Part shown: positions 21,254-30,153 of the stretch, piece by piece
Position numbering within the stretch: the stretch's first letter is position 1
Layout of the letters: each line of letters begins with the position of its first letter
Source of the DNA: Tetraselmis striata
Lineage: Eukaryota > Chlorophyta > Chlorodendrophyceae > Chlorodendrales > Chlorodendraceae
Reading direction: 5' to 3'
DNA: 64,000 bases
NCBI GenBank assembly: GCA_006384855.1
Contig: VCJN01001256.1
Span: 1 to 64,000, forward strand
Translations under genes and position numbers: made by a program
Notes under the pieces: generated by a model
The model's database searches: none
Seen by the model: only the letters and a program-made list of their open reading frames with translations
What the model was told of the DNA's origin: nothing

Positions 21254-23011
21254 CTATTTCATCTTAGGGCAGTCTTTCAGAAGGTGAGCCTCACCACACT
21301 TAAAGCATGTTTTAGCAGCCAGATGCTTAGCATACTTCTCAGGCTCATGCATTTTGACATGATTAAGATAATCTACTATCTTTCTGCCAGGTGTTGTGGT
21401 GTTATTACCCTTCTGCTTCCCGTCGCTGGACTTCTGCCTCTTGCCGTTGTTGGTGTGGCGTCCATTGGCTGCGACAGGTGGAGCATCATCTCCACGGTTG
21501 CGTTTGCTCATGTTGGCAGCCTTGGACTTCTTCCTGGAGTCATGTCCTCCATTGCCATTGCCAGCAGGATGTCCATTGGCCACAGGCTTAGCCGCATTGC
21601 CAAGCGCCTTGTTGCTCCCAACCATCGCCGTTGTATACTGCTGTAGCTCAGCGAGTGTCGATGGTTGTCCAGCTCGCTTCTGGTCAGTCACAAACTTATG
21701 GGCAATCTCTTTAAGCTTATTGTGACTCAATGCAGATGCAAACTTAAGGACCATGAACTCATCAGGAAGGGTTAGTCTGGTCCTTGCTAGGACATCGTTG
21801 AAGGTCTGCACAAAGTCCTTATAATCCAAGGGAGAGTCTTGGGGACCAGCAAACACCTGCTTGATGCCATCAAGCTCTATGCATGCATCATGCACTATGT
21901 CATGCATCAATGGTGAGTCTCTAACTGCCTTCACAAACTCTGCAGCGTTGGTAGGACGCAGCGAAGGAGGCTTGGAATCAAATCCCTGCCACCAACGCTG
22001 GAACTTGCCACTCAGAGTCTGCACGGCATATGCAAGACCAGATGCAGTTGTGGACTTCAGTCCCACAGTGCCAAGCAGCTCCGGTAGTCCAGTCAGCCAT
22101 ACATCTAGCTTGAGGACATCCTGGCCATCTTGCTTGGGCTGGGTTTGAGCAGACTTCCTCTGGGACTCAGTTAGTTGTGCATCACGCGTCTCATACCATG
22201 GTATGTCAGTGATTGTTATATTGCTGAGGTCAGTTGCCATCGGATCTACAACTAGATAACGATGCACAGCATGCCAGATAGGGGACTCACAAGAGTCATA
22301 CCTAAATGCGAATTGTTGAGGAAGCTCAGGGTATGAACGGTTCATCCATAAACCATTCAACACAGACTTATAAATGGTTGCCCATGAATCACTTACCGCA
22401 GTATGAATCATGAACGGAGGGTACCACACAGTCGTCGGCACAGGCTTGCCTTGACTGTTCAATGCAATGCTCACGGAGTACGAATCCTCAGACTCCGGGT
22501 CTAGGGTGATACTCTCAGGGAAGGTGCGCGCGACGTCGGGTAATGCAGCGCCGCCATCATCAGCATTTAGTTCTTCACCAGCTGCAACCACCGGTGCTAC
22601 TAAATGCGACATGACTAAGGCGTGCGATCTCTCTGGTATGCGCATCTCCTTCGCTATCTGCTTCGCCGATAGCTTAGATGCATATAAGAAACAACGCATG
22701 CCCTCGATGGTGAGAATGTCAAACAATTCTAAATCATCTTCATCGACAAGCAAGCCAGTCTCTTCACGCAGTTTGCGCACCGCCGTGCCGCGCACAGACT
22801 TGTCAGACGCTATCGACTTTCCGACAGGTAAGAAGAGAGTCGATCTAGCGTTCGGTTCAGTCGTCAGAATCACTTGGCGTTCGACCGAGTGACCCTTACC
22901 GTAAGTCACCACCACGGCTGCACAAACCTTGGTAGTCGACAGGTCGACAGAACTTTCCTCGTTGAGCAGCAGCTCTCGGCTCTTGCCAGCAGAATTTATC
23001 GACTCGGACAT
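21254..23011 (-). CDS. gag of family G with N-terminal Nudix-like domain
   Basis: 585 residues in one frame. Residues about 25-120 have a Nudix-like fold pattern: strands AAVVVTYGKG and VILTT, then a G64-x21-G box ending RKLREETGLL (residues 79-88), where R, L, EE and G of REUxEExGU are kept. Nudix enzymes cleave nucleoside diphosphate-linked compounds; a role in gag is not established. The middle carries a capsid-like region (LSGKFQRWWQGF, then DFVQTFNDVLARTRLTLPDE), a glycine/asparagine/lysine-rich linker and one CX2CX4HX4C-type knuckle, CFKCGEAHLLKDC, at the end. Its TAG is followed by the pol linker in the same phase, consistent with terminator read-through as known in some retroelements. 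Confidence 0.88.
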   Translation of the reverse strand: MSESINSAGKSRELLLNEESSVDLSTTKVCAAVVVTYGKGHSVERQVILTTEPNARSTLFLPVGKSIASDKSVRGTAVRKLREETGLLVDEDDLELFDILTIEGMRCFLYASKLSAKQIAKEMRIPERSHALVMSHLVAPVVAAGEELNADDGGAALPDVARTFPESITLDPESEDSYSVSIALNSQGKPVPTTVWYPPFMIHTAVSDSWATIYKSVLNGLWMNRSYPELPQQFAFRYDSCESPIWHAVHRYLVVDPMATDLSNITITDIPWYETRDAQLTESQRKSAQTQPKQDGQDVLKLDVWLTGLPELLGTVGLKSTTASGLAYAVQTLSGKFQRWWQGFDSKPPSLRPTNAAEFVKAVRDSPLMHDIVHDACIELDGIKQVFAGPQDSPLDYKDFVQTFNDVLARTRLTLPDEFMVLKFASALSHNKLKEIAHKFVTDQKRAGQPSTLAELQQYTTAMVGSNKALGNAAKPVANGHPAGNGNGGHDSRKKSKAANMSKRNRGDDAPPVAANGRHTNNGKRQKSSDGKQKGNNTTTPGRKIVDYLNHVKMHEPEKYAKHLAAKTCFKCGEAHLLKDCPKMK

Positions 23012-23090
23012 GTCGAACTGTTCAGTCGAGTTATCTCAGATAAAGCAGTGGAAGCTAGGATAAGGAGCGCAACAGTCGCTCCGAAACCAG

Positions 23091-23617
23091 TGCGACAGTC
23101 TAGGGTGCCTCACGCAGGTCAAGCAGACAAGGCTGTCGTAAACACACAGAAGGCAGCAGAGAGAGAAAGAAACAGTGGTTACAACGTTGTCACCACCCGC
23201 CGCTATTTATGCGTATGGCTAGCTCACAGCTAGCCACCACCAAGCGGCACGCGCACTGCTAAGCGCGTCACCGTGGCGAGTCGTGCCTTGAAGTGTCGAA
23301 CAGGAGGTCGTCGCTTAGAGACCTCCGCACATGTAGTTGACACATCAGTTTATACACAAGTATACAACTGATGTTACAGAGGCAGGTGCATTATACATAT
23401 ATGCCCGCTACGGGTACGCACATGCGTATTATCCCGTAACTACTACTGAACAGTGTACCGGTACCAGTAGGACTCATCTCATGATTCATCATCCACCAGT
23501 ACTCGTATTGTGGCGCGTGACACACGCGCTCACACATACGATACAGCAGCAGGTACTCGTACATGAATGATGCTACGATCATACAGTACCCGTACAGAGT
23601 ATGCCATTATTGTCACA
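23091..23617 (-). repeat. 5' LTR of family G copy 2
   Basis: 527 bp, matching 6831-7357 (other strand) and 16049-16572. In element orientation it is followed by the primer-binding site ctggtttcggagc at about 23090. Confidence 0.93.
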
Positions 23618-24670
23618 TGTATACTGTCAAAGCGAGTAATTGTTGAGCCAACTACGAAGACAGTTAATGCTGAAGGCCTGGCGGAGATAATGCATCGCTC
23701 AGTTTTTCGTCATTTCGGCCTACCGGCTAAACTCATCTCTGACCGAGACCCAAGATTTATGTCGGAATTCTGGCAAGATATGTTCAAGACCATGGGTACT
23801 AAGCTGAACATCTCTACAGCTTTTCATCCAGCAACCGTTGGCCAGACGGAACGGACAAACCAAACTTGGGAGCAAGTGCTACGCTGCTACGTGCACCCCC
23901 TGCACGATGATTGGGTCAACCACCTCACTAACGTGGAGTTTGCGATCAACGCTGCTCAGTCGACTTCGACTACTATGTCCCCTTTCAAGGCGACTTTGGG
24001 ATTCGAGCCGACTACACCTGCTACTACTCAACTCGCAACCGAGCCAACTCGAGCTCTTCCGGAACACGTCAAGTATGTACAGGAGCTTCATCGCTTCGCG
24101 CATGATTGCGTACTGGAGGCGCAAACTCGTATGCAAACTGCAGCTAATCGTAAACGACTACCCGTACCATTCAAGACCGGCGACAGAGTTAAGCTGAAAG
24201 CGTCTCATCTGAAGTTTATTCAGCAACCCTGTGCTAAGCTACGCGATCGCTACGTGGGCCCCTTCGTCATTACAGAGCAGATCTCGCCAGTTGCTTTCCG
24301 ATTGCAACTACCTGCGGGCGTACGAGTCCACGACGTGGTGCACGCGAGTATGCTGGAAAAGTGGTATGACGACCCTGACCAACCGGGGAAGTCTGAACGA
24401 GTGCCGATTGTCCATGGCGCAAACCGATTCCATGTTCAAGACATACTCGATGTTGCCTTCAACAACAATGGCACTGGACTACTGTTTCGAGTGCGATGGG
24501 CGTTCCCGTACAACGTACCAAGCGAAGACACATGGGAGCCCCTACGCGGAGTCAAGCACCTGGACATTTTCCGCTCGTTCTTACTGTCTAAACCATACCG
24601 ACAGTTTACTGAGAGCTCAGACTTCATTCGGTTCCGGAATCGCTACCCAAGCCGAGTACCTTCCGCCTGA
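23618..24670 (+). CDS. Integrase C-terminal half and chromo-like end of element O
   Basis: About 350 residues continuing the outer element after the nested insertions. It begins within the integrase core (SDRDPRFMSEFWQDMF, then FHPATVGQTERTNQ with the catalytic glutamate). Next come the GPF-type region (RYVGPFVITEQISP) and a chromodomain-like tail (FHVQDILDVAF, then FRVRWAF...EDTWEPL). This identifies element O as a chromovirus-like Ty3/gypsy element distinct from family G. It ends about 85 bp before the polypurine tract. Confidence 0.88.
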   Translation, partial: CILSKRVIVEPTTKTVNAEGLAEIMHRSVFRHFGLPAKLISDRDPRFMSEFWQDMFKTMGTKLNISTAFHPATVGQTERTNQTWEQVLRCYVHPLHDDWVNHLTNVEFAINAAQSTSTTMSPFKATLGFEPTTPATTQLATEPTRALPEHVKYVQELHRFAHDCVLEAQTRMQTAANRKRLPVPFKTGDRVKLKASHLKFIQQPCAKLRDRYVGPFVITEQISPVAFRLQLPAGVRVHDVVHASMLEKWYDDPDQPGKSERVPIVHGANRFHVQDILDVAFNNNGTGLLFRVRWAFPYNVPSEDTWEPLRGVKHLDIFRSFLLSKPYRQFTESSDFIRFRNRYPSRVPSA

Positions 24671-24756
24671 ACTTCAAAATCAAGACCAAGACTGTAGTTT
24701 CCTGTAGTTCTGTGACACCTGCACAGCGAGGACGCTTGTGCTTAAGGAGGAGAGAG

Positions 24757-25172
24757 TGTTATACTCCATTTCCCTTTAGCCATAATGTTCTGCTATACTA
24801 GCAGGTATAACTCCCCGCAAAGGTAGTACGACTACGCATCCGCGGAGTCGCTGTATATATATATTAGTATTGCGGGTATAAATACTAGTAGTATAAGGCC
24901 GAAGACTGTTCTGGAATTCTCTAGAGTTTTCTGACTCAAGCCTTACGTGGCTAACACAGCACGGGTATCCCATGACACCCGGCTAACATAGCACAGGTAT
25001 GACTATGACCTCGGCGGGTATAAATACCGCCTCGGACAAGTCTACTAGGTAGAATTCAGAGACAGAACTATAACCCAGGAACCCCTGTAACCAGAAGAGA
25101 TTGGCCATACTTTCTAAATCCTTCCGCTGCATCCTAAGGGCCTAAAGAACAGGCTTAAGCTAGAGGCTAACA
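24757..25172 (+). repeat. 3' LTR of outer gypsy element O
   Basis: 416 bp partner of 4687-5102, followed by the agaaa target duplication at 25173-25177. The purine-rich aaggaggagagag lies immediately upstream. Confidence 0.93.
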
Positions 25173-25200
25173 AGAAAGCTATCCACGACCTCCAAGGCAG

Positions 25201-26303
25201 CAAAAAAGGGCATTGGTGCCATGTGAAAGGTTGCATGCGCTTCTTCAATTGACAATACATTATAACGTATTTTTGCCTCAAATTGCATGTGTACTTGTGC
25301 AGCTTACTACATCATGCATGGCGCCGATAGTTTGCGCATAATGCTCGCTTTGTCTATGTCTACACTCTGGCTGCAAAAGCACATGGAGGGTGAGGGGTGC
25401 CCTGACGCATGCACCAATCCATTTCGGTGCAGCACGCACCGCTTGAAGAGCGGGAAGAAAGTGGTCACCCCTCCATATGTCAAAGCAGATGACATGATCA
25501 AGATGGTCATCGGGGCTCCTGGCAGCGGGCTTCGCCAGATGGTCCAACTTGGTGTCAGCGTTGGCTCCGGGGATTCTGCATCACAACAGTTGCAACAGCT
25601 TCTAGACTTGCATGCCGAGACTGTAGGTGAGCAAGCCGTGTCATCCGAGGGCACTACTGCACAGCCGCGTCAAGATGGCGCTGATTGCAATGCTGGAGAG
25701 GGACCTTCATCAGATCCTAGACGACCTGGAGCGGTTTTACTTACCTCTGGCAAGTCCTTCACTCCCCCAATAGTGCCGCCTGGCGCATGCATGAAGAAGC
25801 GTAGTCGTGGGAAAGCAAAATACACTCAAATGCAGTTGCATTTCCTTGACTACGCGTACTCGCGCGGTGTGGCGCATAAGGGCGCTAAAATGACATCGAG
25901 AGAGGCAATAACTGCCATGAAATCGTTTGGCACTGCCCATGGGTATGTTGTTTATGGGTGCGGACGGAATAGAGTTGCCCCGTCCGGCAGCAGTGTGGGG
26001 ACCATTGGCGAAGCTTGTCGATGCCCTCCTGTCATCAACCGCCATGTGTCGCGCAAAGAGTGTATGTGGACACCCAACACATATGGCAAGTGCAAGTTAT
26101 GTGCTCCGGAATTGCTAAAGCACTGGTCTTTCCGGACATGGTTTTCTGGGCAAAAGCAAGCATTTGTTAGCAAATGGCAGACGGTGATAAAGAAAAATAA
26201 TTTGGCAGCTAGCTTGCATGACCTCTTGGACAATGAGGATGAGGATATAGCAGTTGTGGATGATGCTGTGCATAGTAAATTTAGATTTCTGCCAAAGCAA
26301 TAG
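25201..26303 (+). CDS. Host gene, predicted exons 7-8: Cys-rich and basic C-terminal half
   Basis: Continuation of the gene begun at 3138. Predicted exon 7 is 25201-25229 (KKGHWCHVK). A 73 bp GT-AG intron follows, then exon 8 at 25303-26303, ending in TAG. Removing the nest and one agaaa copy leaves a predicted intron of only 72 bp between exons 6 and 7, so the retroelements appear to sit in an intron. Exon 8 holds cysteines around CPDAC and FRCSTHRL, a low-complexity linker, and at residues about 581-627 a basic, helix-rich block (KKRSRGKAKYTQMQLHFLDY, then GAKMTSREAITAMKSFG), which vaguely resembles a small DNA-binding helical domain. More cysteines (CKLC) and an acidic tail follow. Function unknown. 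Confidence 0.6.
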
Positions 26304-27121
26304 CACGCAATTGAGTGTAGATAGTAGCATCACTATTGATGCATATAGACAGCGCAGATTTTATGTTGATTTATAATGAGAAATGCATGTATAAGCGCTA
26401 GGCCAAATTTGGCTTCTGGGGGCTTTCTAATTATCCCTTTTTTGGTGATTTCCTGATATCGCCTTTTGCTGCTGGCTCATGTAAATAATAATCGACTGCG
26501 GCGCGCGCCGTAAGACTTGGAAACGTGCTTGCCCCATCGTGTAGAGCTAGTAGCGCGCTACCATATGAAGCGGATGCCAAAAGGTGCGCATGCTCATTAC
26601 AAAACAATTAGCCGCCTACGCGAGTACTTGCCTCATGACAGGTGTAACACTTGTGTAATGCTGATGTACGCGGGCATTATGCGCGGCTGCAAGGCGCAAT
26701 GCGGGATCACTCGCGGTACCATGCGAGCACATCTATGGGCAGTCTATTGCTATAGAGCCATGGCAAAGACTCCTCATCTGCTGCGCGTAGGAATATTTTT
26801 ATGAATATTTGTGCTAATGTAAACTCGAGATGTGCGAAATTCGTGCCTCGTTTTTGCATCTACATACACCTCAACGTACACGGCCGAATCAATTCAATCT
26901 AAAACATGGGGGTTGTAGCCAGCACTCCAACCCAACATACCCCTATATAAGGATTGGCGCCACGCGCTTCGATTGCGCGTGAGCACAGACCCTACCCTAA
27001 GTAGGGTTTGCCATTTATTTTGAAGCGTAGTGAGCGAGGCGAAAATGGAACATTCTTTGGGATGACAGTACTTTGCACAATAGTTACAAGCTGCGCTTTT
27101 GCTAACGATGGCCACTATTTA
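26304..27121. other. Intergenic stretch, no recognisable gene
   Basis: AT-richer DNA downstream of the spliced gene. A plus-strand frame at 26517-26804 (95 residues) is unrecognised. A perfect GC palindrome, cggcgcgcgccg, lies at about 26502. Confidence 0.4.
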
Positions 27122-27451
27122 TCATGTATATATGTTGCGCTCTATGTAACCGCCATGCAGCTGGATCACCTTGCGCAAGTGTCTAGGCATTGACTCGACT
27201 TGCTTTTTAAAATAATCGGGCGGAATTCCAGCTAGCGCCCGTTGGATTGCAGACTTGAAGCTCGCCATCGTCTTGTACCTCTTGCCCATGAGTGTATCAT
27301 CAAGCTCGTTCCATATATCCTCTATCGTCAAGTTCAGATCCGGAGATTTAGACGGAGCTTGAAGCATCGACACTTTGGGTTGATATGTCCGCCACTTTAG
27401 GGTGGTACCTCTCGCAGGGTGAGCAGAGGCCCCATCTTGATAAATTGTGAA
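27122..27451 (-). pseudogene. Tc1/mariner transposase, C-terminal fragment
   Basis: About 109 residues with the Tc1/mariner catalytic signature: YQDGASAHPA carries the second catalytic Asp, and LQAPSKSPDLNLTIEDIWNE carries the final acidic residue of the DDE/D triad. It ends with HGGYIERNIYT and a stop. The N-terminal DNA-binding part and the first catalytic Asp are missing. Upstream the frame runs straight into the direct repeat bounding the neighbouring DIRS-like element, so the present 164-residue frame is a chance fusion. A dead remnant cut by a later insertion. Confidence 0.75.
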
Positions 27452-27452
27452 G

Positions 27453-27610
27453 CGTGCCACAACAAAGGAGAGTGACCGGTTGGTCCACCGTGGTGGCAGG
27501 TGGTGGCCCTGACCGGCCCCCGCGATCATACACGCGCACACGCGCACTACGGGCGCCGCGCCAGAGCTATCCCGTACAGTCAGAGAAGCCGCATGAACTA
27601 GTTTAGAACA
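27453..27610 (-). repeat. Direct repeat at the left edge of DIRS-like element 1
   Basis: About 155 bp, roughly 85-88% identical to 29997-30153 in the same orientation (shared landmarks acaaaggagagtgaccggt and gctatcccgtacagt). DIRS/PAT/Ngaro elements often have split direct repeats, so this may be a terminal repeat. Confidence 0.7.
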
Positions 27611-27679
27611 TTTCACAAGGAACGTTTGGTTTGCCGACTAGAGAATGCCGGGCGCAGCATGCCACGGGCGGGGGTCACC

Positions 27680-28980
27680 GGCGGGAATATTGGAGGCGAC
27701 GTCTGGCTAGCGGGGTGCGCCAACGGGAAGGCGGTCGCCGGTATGGCAAGGAATGACGAAGATGTCGTGGCGCGGCTTCAAGGAGCCCATGTCGGAGCAC
27801 ATCTCCGAGAGGAGATGGTACCAAGCTTTGTCAGACCAGTAGGGAACAACGACGATGGCTGGGGCACCGCTTGACTCCAGTTTGGAGACAAGATCATCGA
27901 TGAGGTTCCAGGGGGTGTTACACCAGTTACGTTCGCAACGCCATACAACGTCGGCAAGGCGCATGCGTCGACGACCTCGCATCGCAGGTCACGCCAGCGG
28001 GCGTTGTAGCATGGTAGGAGGGCATTTTCGGACGTTGCGAAGCGGTCGATGGTATAGGCGCCCCACTTAGCAGTGAGCGACGCGAATCGACGCGGGTTGC
28101 ACCGCCAGTCGTCGAAATTAACCTCGCGATTGAGGCGGTCAGCCCGGATATTCGCCGCAGAACGGATGTAGCGCAAGGAAAGGATAATGCCGTGCGTGTC
28201 CATGAGGCACCATGTTTCGCGTAGCTCAGCCATGAGGCGCGGGGAGCTAGAGGTGAGGTTGGTGGGGATGCCGACAACCGCTTGGTTATCCTCGTGCAAG
28301 CGGATGTGACGGTTCCGGAGCATCATGGGGACGGAGGACTCGATGGCCAAACGGGCGGCTTTGAGCTCTTTCATGGTGATGTGCGCAGAGCGTTCATCGT
28401 CGTACCAACAAACCCGAGCCTCACGGTGTTCGTTCAGAACGGCACCCCAACCGTAAGACGAACTGTCGACGTGCAAGTAACCGGTTTCTACGGGGCGGTT
28501 AATGGGGCGGCCGTTGTGTTGGGTGGGCACGCCCACCCACCATTGTTGATCACGTTCGAGCTGGCGGGTGAGCTTGACGCGGCCGGACCAAGACTCGCGA
28601 GTCTTGAGCACACCATGCAGCTCACGGAGGTAGAAACGGGCAGGGGCGATGATCAAGTAGAGAAACTGGCACTTGCCCGCGAGGGCGGCCAACTCGCGAG
28701 CATGCAGCCACCGAGGATCGTGTTTCGCTCGCTGGATCATGCCTTTGGCCGCGCAAGCAATGCCGGCGAGTTTCTCAACATGCGCACGAAGAGTAGGCGA
28801 ACCCGATGTGTTAATTCTAAGCCCCAAGTGCATGCGTTTCTGGGTTGACTCCCAAACGCCTTTGTTGGGATTGCGCAACATACCAAATCCTGAGAGGTGG
28901 CGTTCGACGTAGTCGCGTTTCCAGATGACCTCAGCCCGAGTCCGAGCTGGAAACATGAAATCGTCCATGAAGGGCAACAT
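27680..28980 (-). CDS. DIRS RT end, RNase H and Dam-like domain
   Basis: Begins near the reverse transcriptase catalytic motif (LPFMDDFMFP). It continues through a connection region (GLRINTSG, GKCQFLYLIIAPARF) and RNase H (YLHVDSSSYGWGAVLN, then LHEDNQAVVGIPTNLT). Next is the sequence typical of DIRS elements (WGAYTIDRFATSENALLPCY), followed by a Dam-like methyltransferase region (WCNTPWNLIDDLV, then VVVPYWSDKAWYHLL). The last is comparable with the Dam-like domains of the two gypsy families here. Broken. Confidence 0.78.
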
Positions 28981-29195
28981 GCGTAGGCCAAATCGGCGCC
29001 GGGGGACAATTGTGCCGTCTGCTTCAGTCGGTTTACGACGTAATGCCCTAGTGAGGACGTAAGTTGGTGAATTGGCATATGTAGCAAGGGGACAAAGACC
29101 AACCCATGGGAAGGCCAGTCAATACAAAGTGCCGCGGTAATCGACAGTGAGAAGTCCCTGTCCTCATGGGCGATTCCAACCGCGTAAAACCCATC

Positions 29196-30137
29196 CTACA
29201 TGTCCATCTGCAACATGTAATCCCCATGTCGCGCTAGATTGCGCAGATGTGAAAGCGTCTCGAACGAAAGATCGCGCGTCTCGCAATAGCGGTTCAGGGG
29301 GCGAAGGTCAATGATGAGCCTCCATTTGTTTGTTCCAAGCTTAGGAACCAAGAACAACCGGGACACCCATTTTGCGTAGTAGCCTCGCTCCCAGGCCCCA
29401 ACCGCGAAAAATCGAGCCAATTCACCGTCCATAAACTGCAGTTGGGCCGGAGTAGCATCCCCCACTAACACCCCCTGATGAAAAGAAGGTGGGGCAAGCC
29501 CGTCCAAGAAAGGGACGCGTACATGACATCTAGAGATCCAGTCGAGAACACTGCGATTTGCACTAGCGGCTTGCCAGTTGCCGAGATTACGACGGCGATG
29601 TCTCATAAACGGGGAGCCGGGGATACATAAATTGGCGCGATGGATGTCGCGAGGGGGGCGAGCAGAGCACATTGTCGCTCTGCTGGCCCTCTCCGCGTCG
29701 GCGTCAAGGTCCACGGTGCGTGGCACATTAGCAGTGCCGCGGCGTAGTAACCATGTGCTACTAGGCGCTAGCTTGGCCCTTGGCAGTGTATTGTCACTTT
29801 GTACTCGAATCTGTGCTAGACGTACGACGGGCATGCGCCGGCATGCGCCCCAATCGGAGCGCATCGCGACACCTACGCCGAGGACGGGCCCCTGGGGGGC
29901 CGAAAGGCTTCGCTCACCGTACATGGTACGATGGCGGAAGACCGGCACCCTGCGCGGCGAAAATTGCCGCAGCTTTGCTGTGGCGCGCTCGATGGAGCGT
30001 GCCATAGCAAAGGAGAGTGACCGGTCGGTCCGCCTTGGTGGCAGGTGGTTGCTCTGACCGGCCCCCGCAATCATGCGCGCCCACATTCGCGCTACGGGCG
30101 CCGCGCCAAGGCTATCCCGTACAGTTAGAGAAGCCAC
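29196..30137 (-). CDS. DIRS polyprotein, N-terminal part with RT fingers
   Basis: About 310 residues. The first 45 lie in the direct repeat. A low-complexity arginine-rich linker follows, then the start of reverse transcriptase: KWVSRLFLVPKLGTNKWRLI and IDLRPLNRYCETRDLSFETL, the usual DIRS finger motifs, and LQMDM at the end. It continues into the RT palm encoded at 27680-28980. Broken. Confidence 0.7.
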   Translation of the reverse strand: MASLTVRDSLGAAPVARMWARMIAGAGQSNHLPPRRTDRSLSFAMARSIERATAKLRQFSPRRVPVFRHRTMYGERSLSAPQGPVLGVGVAMRSDWGACRRMPVVRLAQIRVQSDNTLPRAKLAPSSTWLLRRGTANVPRTVDLDADAERASRATMCSARPPRDIHRANLCIPGSPFMRHRRRNLGNWQAASANRSVLDWISRCHVRVPFLDGLAPPSFHQGVLVGDATPAQLQFMDGELARFFAVGAWERGYYAKWVSRLFLVPKLGTNKWRLIIDLRPLNRYCETRDLSFETLSHLRNLARHGDYMLQMDM

Positions 30138-30153
30138 ATAAACTACCAGTAGT
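29997..30153 (-). repeat. Direct repeat at the right edge of DIRS-like element 1
   Basis: Partner of 27453-27610, same orientation. Confidence 0.7.

Larger units (their letters stand above)
16049..23617 (-). mobile_element. Inner gypsy element, copy 2 (family G, minus strand), near complete
   Basis: LTRs at 23091-23617 (5') and 16049-16572 (3') differ at only a few bases, so insertion is very recent. Primer-binding site, gag, pol and a polypurine tract (16576-16590) are in order. pol runs protease, reverse transcriptase, RNase H, integrase and a chromodomain-like end, as in chromoviruses. It looks nearly whole, with about two or three breaks. No matching target duplication was seen, because the flanks belong to different sequences. 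It stands in inverted orientation to copy 1. Confidence 0.92.
4687..25172 (+). mobile_element. Outer Ty3/gypsy LTR element (family O) with nested insertions
   Basis: Matching 416 bp LTRs at 4687-5102 and 24757-25172 start TGTTA and end AACA, and are flanked by the 5 bp target duplication agaaa (4682-4686 and 25173-25177). A primer-binding site follows the 5' LTR (ttggtttcggagc) and a polypurine tract precedes the 3' LTR (24744-24756). Parts seen are gag with a zinc knuckle, a Dam-like domain, the integrase C-terminal half and a chromo-like end. The centre is occupied by younger elements (6831-23617). The element is broken. LTRs are about 2% apart, so it is fairly recent. It lies in a predicted intron of the host gene. 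Confidence 0.9.
27453..30153 (-). mobile_element. DIRS-like retroelement 1
   Basis: Minus-strand reverse transcriptase, RNase H and Dam-like domains in the order typical of DIRS elements, bounded by a direct repeat of about 155 bp. No tyrosine recombinase was identified inside it. Broken, with several interruptions. Repeat divergence of over 10% suggests it is older than the gypsy nest. Confidence 0.75.

Noticed and set aside
4687-25172. One single giant retroelement of 20 kb.
   Set aside because: Internal LTRs of another family, opposite orientations and a second terminal-repeat pair show nesting of separate elements.
26517-26804. A 95-residue plus-strand frame downstream of the spliced gene.
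   Set aside because: No family, no codon signal and no neighbouring exon with matching phase could be found, so it was not called.
27122-27616. A 164-residue frame read as one transposase gene.
   Set aside because: Its first 54 residues lie in the direct repeat shared with 29997-30153; only the remainder is Tc1/mariner.
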